21,119 nucleotides of DNA from JANOGU01 sp964602115 (GTDB taxonomy: Bacteria > Pseudomonadota > Alphaproteobacteria > Rhodobacterales > Rhodobacteraceae). The stretch is taken from positions 1 through 21,119 of the forward strand of contig CAZRQN010000047.1 of assembly GCA_964602115.1 (NCBI GenBank). Reading direction: 5' to 3'. The notes under the pieces are model-generated. The model was not told where the DNA came from, ran no database searches, and saw only the letters and a program-made list of their open reading frames with translations. Below are positions 1 through 6,637 of this stretch, one piece after another. The position numbers were made by a program, and so were the translations under genes. Position 1 is the first letter of the stretch; every line of letters begins with the position of its first letter.

Positions 1-304
1 CGGGATCGAAGTCGCGCTCATAGCCCGCCAGATTGCACCAGGTGCTCTGTACCCCCTCTTCCCGGGCCACATAGTCGAGAAGGCGCTTCAGCTCGTGCGG
101 CGTTCGAGCACTGCCGCCGGCAATGCGCTTGACGACCGACTGCCAGCCGCGTGGTCCACCCGCGTTGCGCAGAAGCGCCCGGGCCTGACGTTCCTTGCGC
201 GTGCCGAGACGGGACGCGGCACCCTCGCCACCGCCGCGCCCACGACGCCGGTCGTCAAGAACATGACCGAGAATCAGGTCCTCGACGGAAGGTGACCGGG
301 TCAT
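1..304 (-). CDS. Relaxase, N-terminal part (runs off the left edge)
   Basis: Only the first 101 residues are present; the frame is open to the window edge. The visible part has a basic, glycine-rich start, then RGWQSVVKRIAGG at about 52-64 and ELKRLLDYVAREEG at about 71-84. This resembles motif I of VirD2/TraI (MOB_P) relaxases, in which a tyrosine within a similar segment (Tyr22 of RP4 TraI) attacks the nicked strand. Tyr78 is the candidate catalytic residue by that analogy. The start codon overlaps the stop of the mobC-like gene by 4 bp (ATGA), so the two are probably translationally coupled. Its job would be to nick the nearby oriT and lead the transferred strand. The two conserved histidine motifs lie outside the window, so the subfamily cannot be fixed. 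Confident that it is a mobilisation nuclease. Confidence 0.82.
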   Translation of the reverse strand, partial: MTRSPSVEDLILGHVLDDRRRGRGGGEGAASRLGTRKERQARALLRNAGGPRGWQSVVKRIAGGSARTPHELKRLLDYVAREEGVQSTWCNLAGYERDFDP

Positions 305-864
305 TTCGGCGCCTCGGGAGACGCGTCAGTAGCAGAAGCGAAAGGAGAGGTTTGATCGCCAAGTCCCTGCTTGGCCCTCAGCGCCGAGAGAAGGTGGACA
401 ACCTCTTCGACAAGGTCATCGACCCGCGCTCCGACTTTGCGCACCATGGCGGTATCGCGGGCATTCCAGGTCAAACGGCCAACCGCCCCCAGACGGGCGA
501 TCTGGTTGAGGTTGTTGCCGACGGCCGACAACTCCCGCCTGGCTGCAGCGATGGCATCCAGCTCGTCTGCCTGGATGGCCAGACGATCGCTTGCCTGTCT
601 GACCAGATGCCGGACTGCCTCGGAAACCGTCAGACCGCTTGCCTTCGCAACTGCTTGGAAGGCTGCATGCTCGTCTTCCGTGACGCGGATGTTCAGCTTC
701 ACCGAAAGCCGCCGCACCTCCTTCCGGTCAAGGCTTCCCTTGATGCGTGACAGCGCCTGCCGGGAACGGCCCATCGACCTCGCCACGGCCACGACGCTCT
801 CGCCAGCGAGGAGCCGCGCCTTGATGGCGGCAGTCTCAGCAGAGGTTAGGCGTGAGCGTGGCAT
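301..864 (-). CDS. mobC: MobC-like relaxosome accessory protein with N-terminal HTH
   Basis: A 187-residue protein in three parts. Residues about 5-45 look like a helix-turn-helix (SVVAVARSMGRSRQALSRI). Residues about 52-92 look like a ribbon-helix-helix domain (strand RRLSVKLNIRVT, then two helices). Residues about 100-131 carry the MobC signature VGNNLNQIARLG. MobC proteins bind oriT and help the relaxase open and nick DNA. The gene lies between the candidate oriT (876-1000) and the relaxase gene, with which it overlaps by 4 bp, as expected for a relaxosome operon. The ATG at 864 is preceded by only a weak GGAA. The extra HTH in front of the RHH suggests it may also repress its own promoter, which overlaps oriT. 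The C-terminal 20 residues look disordered. Confidence 0.85.
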   Translation of the reverse strand: MPRSRLTSAETAAIKARLLAGESVVAVARSMGRSRQALSRIKGSLDRKEVRRLSVKLNIRVTEDEHAAFQAVAKASGLTVSEAVRHLVRQASDRLAIQADELDAIAAARRELSAVGNNLNQIARLGAVGRLTWNARDTAMVRKVGARVDDLVEEVVHLLSALRAKQGLGDQTSPFASATDASPEAPK

Positions 865-899
865 TGCATCATTCCATGTGTCTTGCAGTCATTGCGCAT

Positions 900-928
900 C
901 ATGTACCACACATCACCGTTCCTGCCAA
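900..928 (-). promoter_or_regulatory. Possible mobC-relaxase promoter overlapping nic
   Basis: On the minus strand TTGGCA (928-923) is followed after 17 bp by TACATG (905-900), an acceptable sigma-70-type pair 36 bp upstream of the mobC start. It overlaps the predicted nic site, so relaxosome binding would be expected to repress the operon. Weak -10 match; called mainly on position. Confidence 0.3.
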
Positions 929-930
929 CC

Positions 931-1000
931 GTCCTCACCGGCCGGTTTCCGCTCCTCCGAAGAGGAGCCCGCCTGCGGAAACCGGACAGCCGGTGAGGAC
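931..1000. repeat. Long nested inverted repeat next to nic
   Basis: Outer arms GTCCTCACCGGC (931-942) and GCCGGTGAGGAC (989-1000) are perfect 12-bp complements. Middle arms CGGTTTCCGC (943-952) and GCGGAAACCG (975-984) are perfect over 10 bp. An inner hairpin GCTCCTC-CGAA-GAGGAGC spans 951-968. Only GACA (985-988) on one side and CCGCCT (969-974) bulge out. The structure is too long for chance. It is most likely a relaxosome-protein binding site or the hairpin that terminates strand transfer at oriT; a transcription terminator is less likely because there is no T-tract. Confidence 0.85.
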
Positions 1001-1832
1001 TCATTATGGCGTCAGGGGTCGGCGGCTGGCCCGCCGACTGCATCCCTGCGCCCCGGCCGTCAGGCCTCCGTTTGACACGAGACCAAACGGGTCGAGCGCC
1101 TTGAAAGCTTGGCCTTTCCAGAAGTGTACGGTTCCTCCACGAGGGACTGTTGGGACGGGCACGACAGTCTGAAGGAAGGGCTGTCCGGGAGGGGAAGAGG
1201 GGCGGGGGAATTGGTCTCCGGATGCTTCTAGGCCTGCCCATGGCGGAAAATGGCAGACTTTGAATGGCTTTGGGCATGAAGCCACAAGCTGGATCGGCGC
1301 AGCGTCAACCCGGCACTGGGCGAACTGGCAAGCAGGCCGACAGGCACGCCGGCAGATTGTCCGGCATGCAGACGGTTGGGGGGTCAAGTTCGGGATCGTT
1401 CCCCGTCGCAGGCCTGCTGTCGCCTTGCCTTCGGACCAGCCATGCGGACTGGTTCCAGGGCAGATGCGCAGCCTATCACTTATGCAAGCATGCAGACATG
1501 CAAACCGTCATACGGGCCGGAACGCAGATAGCCTCGGATGCGGGTAGGCCGAAGGAGTGCTCCGACGCCGCGCCGCAGAATTCTGATTGCGGGAATCCTT
1601 AAGAAACATGAAGGATCGGGCGCTGTGCTACAACTTCCGGCACATCCCATTTGACGTTTCTGCAACCTTATGCCTAAACGGCGCACCGGACGCCGGACGG
1701 ATTAGTGACGCCTTTACAACGGCTTCGCTCTGCCTTGCCTTGCTTTCGGTGCATCGTCTTCCGCAGCGTCATGAAAGAGCGCCGGGCGTCGGTGCCAGGG
1801 GTAGTGAGTACCGTTTGTGGAGGCGTCATTTC
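1001..1832. other. Long gene-free leading region between oriT and virC1-like gene
   Basis: No reading frame here has convincing coding character. The open frames on both strands are short, rich in Arg, Pro and Cys, lack ribosome sites and overlap one another. The stretch holds purine-rich segments around 1170-1215 and the iteron-like repeats at 1328-1510. By position it is the DNA that would enter a recipient first, and it would also hold the promoter of the virC-like operon. A TTGACG at 1651-1656 has no good -10 partner, so no promoter is called. Confidence 0.55.
1328..1510. repeat. Iteron-like GCAAGCA/GCATGC repeats
   Basis: Two 19-bp direct copies match GCAAGCAKGCMGACAKGCA at 1328-1346 and 1484-1502 (16 of 19 identical). 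A related partial copy, GCATGCAGAC at 1364-1373, recurs inside the second copy (1488-1497). GACGGTT (1371-1377) returns inverted as AACCGTC within 1503-1510. They sit in the non-coding region upstream of the virC1-like gene. They could be binding sites for the VirC1/VirC2-like proteins (compare Agrobacterium overdrive), a partition site or an origin. Too few copies to decide. Confidence 0.5.
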
Positions 1833-2597
1833 ATGCAAGTCATTACCATCGTGCAGACCAAGGGCGGCTCGGGCAAGACCACGACCGCCATGCTTCTCGC
1901 ATCTGCAGCACTGAACCTCGGGCGCCGCGTCACCCTGATCGACGGCGACGTCAATGCGCAACTCGGCCGTTGGCGCGACAGTTTCGAACTGGCCACCTGG
2001 GAAGGTGCGCAGAAGCCCGACTGGCCAGAGAGCCTGGCGATCCTCTCGCCACCGGAAAGTGTTGAAGGGCTTCTGTCGCTCCTCGAGGCCGAGGAATCGC
2101 GTGGCGTCGATCTCGTCGTGATCGACACCCGGCCGGGCACCCACACCGACACTGAGGACTTCTGCCTGATCTCCGACCTGGTGCTGATCCCTGCGCGCCC
2201 CGTCAATGCCGAATGGGAAATGACCCATCGCGCCGTCCTCTGGATGGACGACCTCCGCGCCTCGATTGCCGAAGGTGAACGCTTCCCGGCGGTCCGGGTC
2301 CTCGTCATGGATGCCGGGCCGAAGATCATCGATGCCGCCACCCGGGAAGGGGGAATGGCGCAACTGCCGAAACGCGACCAGGACGTTCTGCAGGAGATCC
2401 TGCGTCTCGACCATCTCGACGTGATCGTCCCGCATTCGCGAATCCTCGAACAGCTGGGCTACCACGGCCCGCTTGGACCGGCGGCCCGCGCCAACGCCAA
2501 GGCCCCCGGCGGTCGGCTGATGGCAGACGCCATCAAGCGCCAGCTCGAGGTTGCAGAACTCGTCCTGACAGGGATCGACGAGGTGATCCCTGCATGA
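1833..2597 (+). CDS. virC1: VirC1-like ParA-family ATPase
   Basis: A 254-residue P-loop ATPase of the MinD/ParA class. The deviant Walker A KGGSGKTT lies at 10-17, Walker A' LIDGDVNAQ at 35-43 and Walker B DLVVIDTR at 93-100. The frame extends further upstream, but the ATG at 1833 gives a standard ParA N-terminus and has GTGGAGG at 1817-1823 as ribosome site. Features shared with Agrobacterium VirC1 include the DxDxNxxLxRWR pattern at 37-48 and a late segment VPHSRILEQLGYHGPL resembling the VirC1 region before its C-terminal helix. VirC1 binds near the transfer origin, raises the number of T-strand complexes and recruits them to the type IV secretion apparatus at the cell pole. Position beside oriT and coupling to a VirC2-like gene support that role. 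The alternative is a plain plasmid-partition ParA. Confidence 0.78.
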   Translation: MQVITIVQTKGGSGKTTTAMLLASAALNLGRRVTLIDGDVNAQLGRWRDSFELATWEGAQKPDWPESLAILSPPESVEGLLSLLEAEESRGVDLVVIDTRPGTHTDTEDFCLISDLVLIPARPVNAEWEMTHRAVLWMDDLRASIAEGERFPAVRVLVMDAGPKIIDAATREGGMAQLPKRDQDVLQEILRLDHLDVIVPHSRILEQLGYHGPLGPAARANAKAPGGRLMADAIKRQLEVAELVLTGIDEVIPA

Positions 2598-3268
2598 GCC
2601 GTTTCCGCCTTCCTGCACGTGTCGCACCCTCCCCGGCGGCGGAAGAGCCGGGCCTGCAGAACTCCGCAGCGCGGCTGCGGTCGTCGCGCGAAGTTCAGTC
2701 GCGCATTCTCGCCGAACGGCGAGCGCCAGAGGCCGGGCTGCCAGCGGAGAACAACGAGGACCAACTCCCTGACTTGCCAACTTCGCCCCTGACGGAAGCG
2801 GGACTAGCCGGGAAGAGGGAAGGGGAGAAGGATCAGCCGCCGTCCCCGCCTTTGCCACCCGATGCTCCCGCTGGTGTGTTGGTGAAGCCTCGGAAGGAGA
2901 AGCTGGTGGTTCTGTTTCGGCTTCCGTTGGCGACCGAGAGGCTTCTGGAGCAGATCCCGGGTGCGGGCGAGGTGACCTCGGCCTACATGCTGCGCGCCTT
3001 TGCCAAGGAAGCCCGTGCAGAACTGCGGCGGCTCTTGGCCGAAGAGAAGATCATGCCGCATGCAGACGAGGCGAGACGCATCTTCGCCATGGCGGCAACA
3101 GACATGGCGGTCGGTGAAGCGATGACCGTCTACGCCCAAGGCCCTGCGATCCGGGCCATGCATGCAGCCCTTGGTGATCCCTGGCAGATCGAGCCTCGGG
3201 CGACGATCGTTGGTGCCTTCCTCGCCGCCATAGCGTCGCGGCTCATCGAGGCGCGACGCGTCAGATAG
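2594..3268 (+). CDS. virC2: VirC2-like conjugation accessory protein
   Basis: A 224-residue protein whose start overlaps the virC1-like stop by 4 bp (ATGA). Residues 1-100 are Pro-, Glu- and Arg-rich and probably disordered. Residues about 103-150 (KLVVLFRLPLATERLL, then TSAYMLRAFAKEARAELRRLL) fit a ribbon-helix-helix fold. The C-terminal segment LGDPWQIEPRATIVGAFLAA at about 193-212 resembles the end of Agrobacterium VirC2 as I remember it. VirC2 is an RHH protein that binds the overdrive enhancer beside the T-DNA border and works with VirC1. A similar partnership at the oriT about 1.6 kb upstream is the natural reading. Similarity is weak outside the C-terminal half, so the assignment rests partly on gene order. 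Confidence 0.66.
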   Translation: MSRFRLPARVAPSPAAEEPGLQNSAARLRSSREVQSRILAERRAPEAGLPAENNEDQLPDLPTSPLTEAGLAGKREGEKDQPPSPPLPPDAPAGVLVKPRKEKLVVLFRLPLATERLLEQIPGAGEVTSAYMLRAFAKEARAELRRLLAEEKIMPHADEARRIFAMAATDMAVGEAMTVYAQGPAIRAMHAALGDPWQIEPRATIVGAFLAAIASRLIEARRVR

Positions 3269-3298
3269 ACCCGGACCATGCAACAGAATTCGATGAAC

Positions 3299-3320
3299 TG
3301 CCTGCGGTCACTCGCAGGCA
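3299..3320. terminator. Hairpin between convergent genes, possible terminator
   Basis: TGCCTGCG (3299-3306) and CGCAGGCA (3313-3320) form a perfect 8-bp stem with a 6-base loop. It lies between the stop of the virC2-like gene and the end of the leftward exported-protein gene, whose stop codon falls in the loop. No T-tract follows on either strand, so intrinsic termination is only a possibility. Confidence 0.35.
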
Positions 3321-3733
3321 AGGTCGGGCAGCGGCGCTGTCTCGAAGGTCAGGCTGTCAGCGCTTGTAACCAGCGCGAACTCGCCGCCATCGCGGAAGGT
3401 CGCAACCATCTTCGACCAGTCCGCAGGGTCAACCGAGGCCTGTGCGGCAAGGCCATTCTTGACTGGCAGGCGGGCCTGTTCACCGGACTTGGCGAGAACA
3501 ACGACCATGTCTGGCGCCGCATCTTTGTCGAAGCCGACCAAAAGCGCACCGTTGGGCGTCGGCCCGAAGACGCGATCTGGATCGCAGACAAGGCGCACCT
3601 CACCCGCCTCGGTGGTGAGCGCGTAGGTCGGCAGGCCACGCTCGACACCGACCGCCCAGGCGTCAAGCGCGTGGACGGGAACAGACATCGCCGCAAGCGC
3701 GGATAGAGCCAGAACGGGGGACAGAACGTGCAT
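3308..3733 (-). CDS. Small exported protein of unknown function
   Basis: A 141-residue protein starting MHVLSPVLALSALAAMSVP. It has a hydrophobic core and a VHA cleavage site near residue 22, a typical Sec signal peptide; the mature part is about 119 residues. The mature chain has alternating hydrophobic patterns suggesting beta-structure (EVRLVCDP, GALLVGFD, DMVVVLAKSG, FALVTSADSLTFET) and a Cys near the start and another at the end (LACE), which could form a disulfide in the periplasm. The frame extends upstream to 3898, but the signal peptide fixes the start at 3733. I do not recognise the family. It sits beside mobilisation genes but is oriented against them, so a link to transfer (such as envelope modification) is only a guess. 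Confidence 0.68.
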   Translation of the reverse strand: MHVLSPVLALSALAAMSVPVHALDAWAVGVERGLPTYALTTEAGEVRLVCDPDRVFGPTPNGALLVGFDKDAAPDMVVVLAKSGEQARLPVKNGLAAQASVDPADWSKMVATFRDGGEFALVTSADSLTFETAPLPDLACE

Positions 3734-3792
3734 CGACAGAAACGCCTTTCGTGGTTCGCGTGGCGACAGCAAAGCACCACTTCTGATGGCAG

Positions 3793-3821
3793 TAGATATG
3801 TTCTGATGGACTTCATGTCCA
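3793..3821 (-). promoter_or_regulatory. Candidate promoter for the exported-protein gene, with repeats
   Basis: On the minus strand TGGACA (3821-3816), a 17-bp spacer and TATCTA (3798-3793) lie about 60 bp upstream of the start at 3733. The same interval contains a perfect palindrome ATGGAC-ttcat-GTCCAT (3806-3822) covering the -35 and a direct repeat TTCTGATGG at 3781-3789 and 3801-3809. Both could be regulator sites. It is the shared upstream region of two divergent genes. Confidence 0.35.
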
Positions 3822-3857
3822 TGACTGCAGCGCGACAACGGTTTATCGGGGGCAGGA

Positions 3858-4067
3858 ATGGGTGACGTCGTCCGAAGCAGTGCCAAGCAGTCGATCATCG
3901 ATCGTCGGCTGTGGCGGATCGACTGCGGGAACCGGGAACTTGTCGCGGAGCGCTATCGCACCGTGAGCGGTCGCTTCAGGACCGTGTGGCTGGTCCCGGA
4001 AGAAACACTGCGCGGAGTTCTCTGGGTCGAGGTTGTCGAAGGACCACCGAACGATCCACCGCCATGA
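3858..4067 (+). CDS. Small hypothetical protein
   Basis: A 69-residue product, MGDVVRSSAKQSIIDRRLWR onwards, with basic and aromatic composition and a Pro-rich end (EGPPNDPPP). GGGGGCAGGA lies directly in front of the ATG, a usable but tightly spaced ribosome site. No known domain is apparent. The central part (YRTVSGRFRTVWLVPEETLRGVLWVEVVE) has a strand-like pattern. It could be a small DNA-binding or regulatory protein of the element. It is divergent from the exported-protein gene and lies upstream of the WGR gene with an inverted repeat in between. Only moderately sure that it is translated. Confidence 0.42.
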   Translation: MGDVVRSSAKQSIIDRRLWRIDCGNRELVAERYRTVSGRFRTVWLVPEETLRGVLWVEVVEGPPNDPPP

Positions 4068-4076
4068 CCCATCAGC

Positions 4077-4110
4077 TTTCTGAATCGGACCGCCCGGATC
4101 GATTCAGAAA
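4077..4110. repeat. Perfect 11-bp inverted repeat upstream of the WGR gene
   Basis: TTTCTGAATCG (4077-4087) and CGATTCAGAAA (4100-4110) are exact complements around a 12-base loop. The repeat lies between the small hypothetical gene and the WGR gene, about 54 bp before the latter's start. The symmetry suits an operator or a terminator of the preceding gene, though no T-tract follows. Confidence 0.6.
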
Positions 4111-4163
4111 AGCAATTGGACTTGGAGGGCGGCAAGGCGGAGTCTGTGCACGGGAGGACCGCC

Positions 4164-4424
4164 ATGGCTCTGGCACATCTGCATCGCATCAACTCTGAGG
4201 CCAACATGGCGCGGTTCTACTGCATCGATGTTGCGGCGACGCTGTTCGGAGACGTCTCTGTCTTGCGAGCCTGGGGCCGGATCGGGACCCACGGTCGGAC
4301 GAGCATCGAAACCTGTGCTTCCGTTGAAGAGGCGGAGAGAGCGGCATCCCAGACACTCCGACAGAAGATGCGGCGGGGCTATCTGCCTGCCGACCAAATG
4401 CCGCCGCCAGACCTTGCGGTGTGA
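4164..4424 (+). CDS. Stand-alone WGR-domain protein
   Basis: An 86-residue protein almost entirely one WGR domain. It has ARFYCIDVAATLFGDVSVLR (about 16-35), the namesake Trp37-Gly38-Arg39 in RAWGRIGTHGR, and a closing helix EEAERAASQTLRQKMRRGYL. WGR domains bind nucleic acid; in PARP1 and related proteins they contact DNA ends. Short single-domain versions are common on alphaproteobacterial plasmids with no assigned job. GGGAGG at 4152-4157 is a good ribosome site for the ATG at 4164, so an earlier in-frame ATG at 4116 is unlikely. The gene ends 6 bp from the convergent bactofilin gene. A role in binding plasmid or entering DNA is inference. Confidence 0.83.
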   Translation: MALAHLHRINSEANMARFYCIDVAATLFGDVSVLRAWGRIGTHGRTSIETCASVEEAERAASQTLRQKMRRGYLPADQMPPPDLAV

Positions 4425-4430
4425 TATCTG

Positions 4431-4793
4431 TCAGGCCTTCCGCTGAAGCCTGCCTTCCAACTCGGCACCGGCCTCGATGGCGATCCGCTCATGGGTGACA
4501 TCGGCCTGCACGACCGCACTCGGCGCGAGCTGAACGTTTCGCGCCGAGATCATGCCCGAAACCGCCCCATGCACCACGAGGTCGTGGGCGACGACGGAAC
4601 CTTCAACACGACCTGAACCAGCGACGGTGATTTCCGGCGCCCGCAGTGAACCAACGACATTGCCTTGGACCTCGATCGGTCCACTGGAAGAGGCATCGCC
4701 TTCGATGACAAGGTCCTGCGCGAAAACGCTGCGGCGGGCGCTTGCGACGGCCGGGTCCGGCCAACGGTCGAGGTCGCCATTTGGGGTCTTCAT
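4431..4793 (-). CDS. Bactofilin-family (polymer-forming) protein
   Basis: A 120-residue protein with the repetitive beta-helix pattern of bactofilins: short segments such as LVIEGDASSSGPIEVQGNVV, GSLRAPEITVAGSGRVEGSV, VAHDLVVHGAVSGMISARNV and IAIEAGAELEGRL, with Gly and small residues at the turns. Bactofilins self-assemble into membrane-associated filaments that scaffold cell-wall, stalk or chromosome/plasmid-organising functions. Length and the lack of a transmembrane segment fit a small cytoplasmic member. A leading Arg/Pro-rich tail of about 22 residues is typical. Its presence on an element carrying a ParA/VirC1-like ATPase is suggestive, since some bactofilins organise ParA-type systems, but no link is shown here. 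GAGG lies upstream of the ATG. Confidence 0.8.
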   Translation of the reverse strand: MKTPNGDLDRWPDPAVASARRSVFAQDLVIEGDASSSGPIEVQGNVVGSLRAPEITVAGSGRVEGSVVAHDLVVHGAVSGMISARNVQLAPSAVVQADVTHERIAIEAGAELEGRLQRKA

Positions 4794-4986
4794 CGTGTTG
4801 CCGCCTCAGCTCAACTTCGTGCCGCACGACTGGACCAGAAGCGAAACGAAAGGGCAACGCGCGGCGCTGTGATCGGCGAAGAAGCGCGGCCGGACAGCGG
4901 CCCTGAATCGAGTCGCATAATTTTGATTATGTAATATTTTGATTGGTTGATCCGTCGACAGACGAGACATGTATAAAGGCTCTGGC
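4794..4986. other. Non-coding junction with an A+T-rich island
   Basis: Between the bactofilin start and the end of the GMC gene. From about 4918 to 4948 the DNA turns abruptly A+T-rich and holds a 16-bp-period direct repeat, ATTTTGATT at 4920-4928 and 4936-4944. This may be the bactofilin promoter or an old junction of the sugar cargo block. No matching repeat was found by eye at the other end of that block. Confidence 0.45.
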
Positions 4987-6633
4987 TCATGGGAAATGGC
5001 GAAGACTGTCTCGTTTCAGCGCCTCGCGGCCGCGAATCCTGTCGGCTATCTTTTCGGCGACCATGATGATCGGTGCGTTGACGTTGGCGGTCGGGATCAG
5101 GGGGAGGACGGACCCATCGACGATCCGAAGGCCGGAGAGCCCCCGCACGCGCCCTTGGTCGTCGGTGACCGCCATGGCGTCGGTCCCCATTCTGCAGGTC
5201 CCGACCGGGTGGTGTTCCGTGTTTCCGATCCGCCGCATCCAGTCCAATGCTTCGACGCGCGAGCGTACATCAGGCCCCGGTGCTATCTCCGTGCCGCCCA
5301 TGGCCTGCCAGGGTGCCTGGCGCGCCATGTCGCGGGTCTGGGCCAGGCCGTCGAGCATTTCCTCGACATCGGCGGGGTCGTCGAGGTAGTTGAAGACGAT
5401 CTCGGGATGGGTGTCGGGATCGGCGCTGCGCAGGCGCAGCCAGCCGCGGCTTTTCGGGCGCATCTGGCTGAGGAAATACTGATATCCGTGGCCGATGCGC
5501 ACGCGGCCGTCCAGGAAATCGGCCAGAAAGGGCAGGAATTCGTGCTGCATGTTGGCATAGGCCGCGCCCGGCCCGCTGCGGAAGAAGGCGCCGACTTCGA
5601 AAAAGCTGGTCGCGCCGAGGCCGCCGCGGGTCAAGAGCCATTCCAGCCCGATGCGCGGCCGGTTCCAGAGTGCGAGATCCGAAGCAATGCTACGGGCACC
5701 AGAGGTGCGGAAGGTCAGCGACGCGACGAAGTGATCTTGCAGTCCCTCGCCCACGCCCGGAAGGTCATGGCGGACGGCAACACCGTGGGACTGAAGATGG
5801 TCGGCAGGTCCAATGCCGGACAGCAGCATCAGATGCGCCGAACCGATAGTCCCGGCGCAGAGGATGACTTCGCGGCCTGCGTTCAGGGTCCTGATCTCTA
5901 TGCCCTTGCGCAGGGCGACCCCGGATGCGCTACCGCACTCCAACTCCACGCGGTCGGCGCGCCAGCCCGTGAGAACCGTCAGGTTGGGCCGATCTGCGAC
6001 CGGGTGAAGATAGGCCACCGCCGTGCTTTGCCGCCGCCCGTTGTGGATCGTGGCCTGGGTGACATGCAGGCCCTCCATCCTGTCGCTGTTGTAGTCGCGC
6101 GCGACCGGCAGGCCGTAGGCTTCGCCTGCCCGCAGGAAGGCCTCGTAGAACGGGTGCGCGGCCCGGCTGCGGGTGATCTTCAGCGGTCCGCTGCCTCCGC
6201 GGTTGGGATCGGCGCCGCCTTCAAAGCTCTCCATCTTCTTGAAGTAGGGCAGGCAGTCGGCAAAGGACCAACCCTCCAGCCCCTCCGCCGCCCATTGGTC
6301 ATAGTCCGACGGATGACCGCGCACCCAGACCATGCCGTTGATCGACGAACTGCCGCCCAGACCACGCCCCCGCGCCTGCCCGAGGGTGCGGCCGTTGAGA
6401 TGCGGCTCGGGGCCAGTGACGTAGCGCCAGTTCCAGGTCTTGCTCTCGATCGGCATGGTCAGCGCGGCCGGCATGTGGATGAAGAGACTGCGGTCCTGCG
6501 GGCCGGCCTCGATCAGGCAGACCCGGGTTTGCGGGTCCTCGGTCAGACGTGCGGCCAGGACGCAGCCAGCCGATCCCGCACCGACGATGACATAGTCGTA
6601 GTCGCCTTTGGGCCAGCCGCTCTGGATTGGCAT
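4987..6633 (-). CDS. GMC-family FAD-dependent oxidoreductase
   Basis: A full-length 548-residue member of the glucose-methanol-choline oxidoreductase family. The FAD-binding VGAGSAG is at 17-23. The first family signature GRGLGGSSSINGMVWVRG is at about 89-106; the second is represented by AGTIGSAHLMLLSGIGP. The C-terminal active-site region has HHPVGTCRMG with His474/His475, and Asn519 in TANVNAP as the likely partner. These enzymes oxidise an alcohol group and pass electrons to oxygen or a quinone-type acceptor. No signal peptide is visible, so it is probably cytoplasmic. It is last in the gntR-rok-sis-gmc operon, 4 bp after the SIS gene, with GGGGGAATGAGG as ribosome site. Substrate likely a sugar or sugar-derived alcohol; often annotated choline dehydrogenase-like, which the context does not support. 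Confidence 0.9.
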   Translation of the reverse strand: MPIQSGWPKGDYDYVIVGAGSAGCVLAARLTEDPQTRVCLIEAGPQDRSLFIHMPAALTMPIESKTWNWRYVTGPEPHLNGRTLGQARGRGLGGSSSINGMVWVRGHPSDYDQWAAEGLEGWSFADCLPYFKKMESFEGGADPNRGGSGPLKITRSRAAHPFYEAFLRAGEAYGLPVARDYNSDRMEGLHVTQATIHNGRRQSTAVAYLHPVADRPNLTVLTGWRADRVELECGSASGVALRKGIEIRTLNAGREVILCAGTIGSAHLMLLSGIGPADHLQSHGVAVRHDLPGVGEGLQDHFVASLTFRTSGARSIASDLALWNRPRIGLEWLLTRGGLGATSFFEVGAFFRSGPGAAYANMQHEFLPFLADFLDGRVRIGHGYQYFLSQMRPKSRGWLRLRSADPDTHPEIVFNYLDDPADVEEMLDGLAQTRDMARQAPWQAMGGTEIAPGPDVRSRVEALDWMRRIGNTEHHPVGTCRMGTDAMAVTDDQGRVRGLSGLRIVDGSVLPLIPTANVNAPIIMVAEKIADRIRGREALKRDSLRHFP

Positions 6634-6637
6634 GGCC

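Larger units (their letters stand above)
876..1000 (+). other. Candidate origin of transfer (oriT) with RP4-like nic
   Basis: The plus strand at 913-926 reads TCACCGTTCCTGCC. It closely matches the RP4 nic region as I recall it (TTCACCTATCCTG^C), placing the predicted nick between 924 and 925. A 6-bp inverted repeat flanks its 5' side (ATGTGT 876-881, ACACAT 908-913), like the pre-nic repeat of RP4. A long nested hairpin follows at 931-1000. The site lies directly upstream of the mobC-relaxase operon. With this polarity the strand would enter the recipient from 925 rightwards, with the VirC-like genes first and the mobilisation genes last, as in RP4. The assignment is by similarity and position only. 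Confidence 0.68.

Noticed and set aside
846..1277. Overlapping open frames on both strands across oriT and the leading region
   Set aside because: They run through the oriT hairpin, have low-complexity Arg/Pro composition and lack ribosome sites.
1674..2858. A 394-codon minus-strand frame opposite the virC-like genes
   Set aside because: The plus strand has a Walker-motif ATPase with a ribosome site; the antisense product shows no domain.
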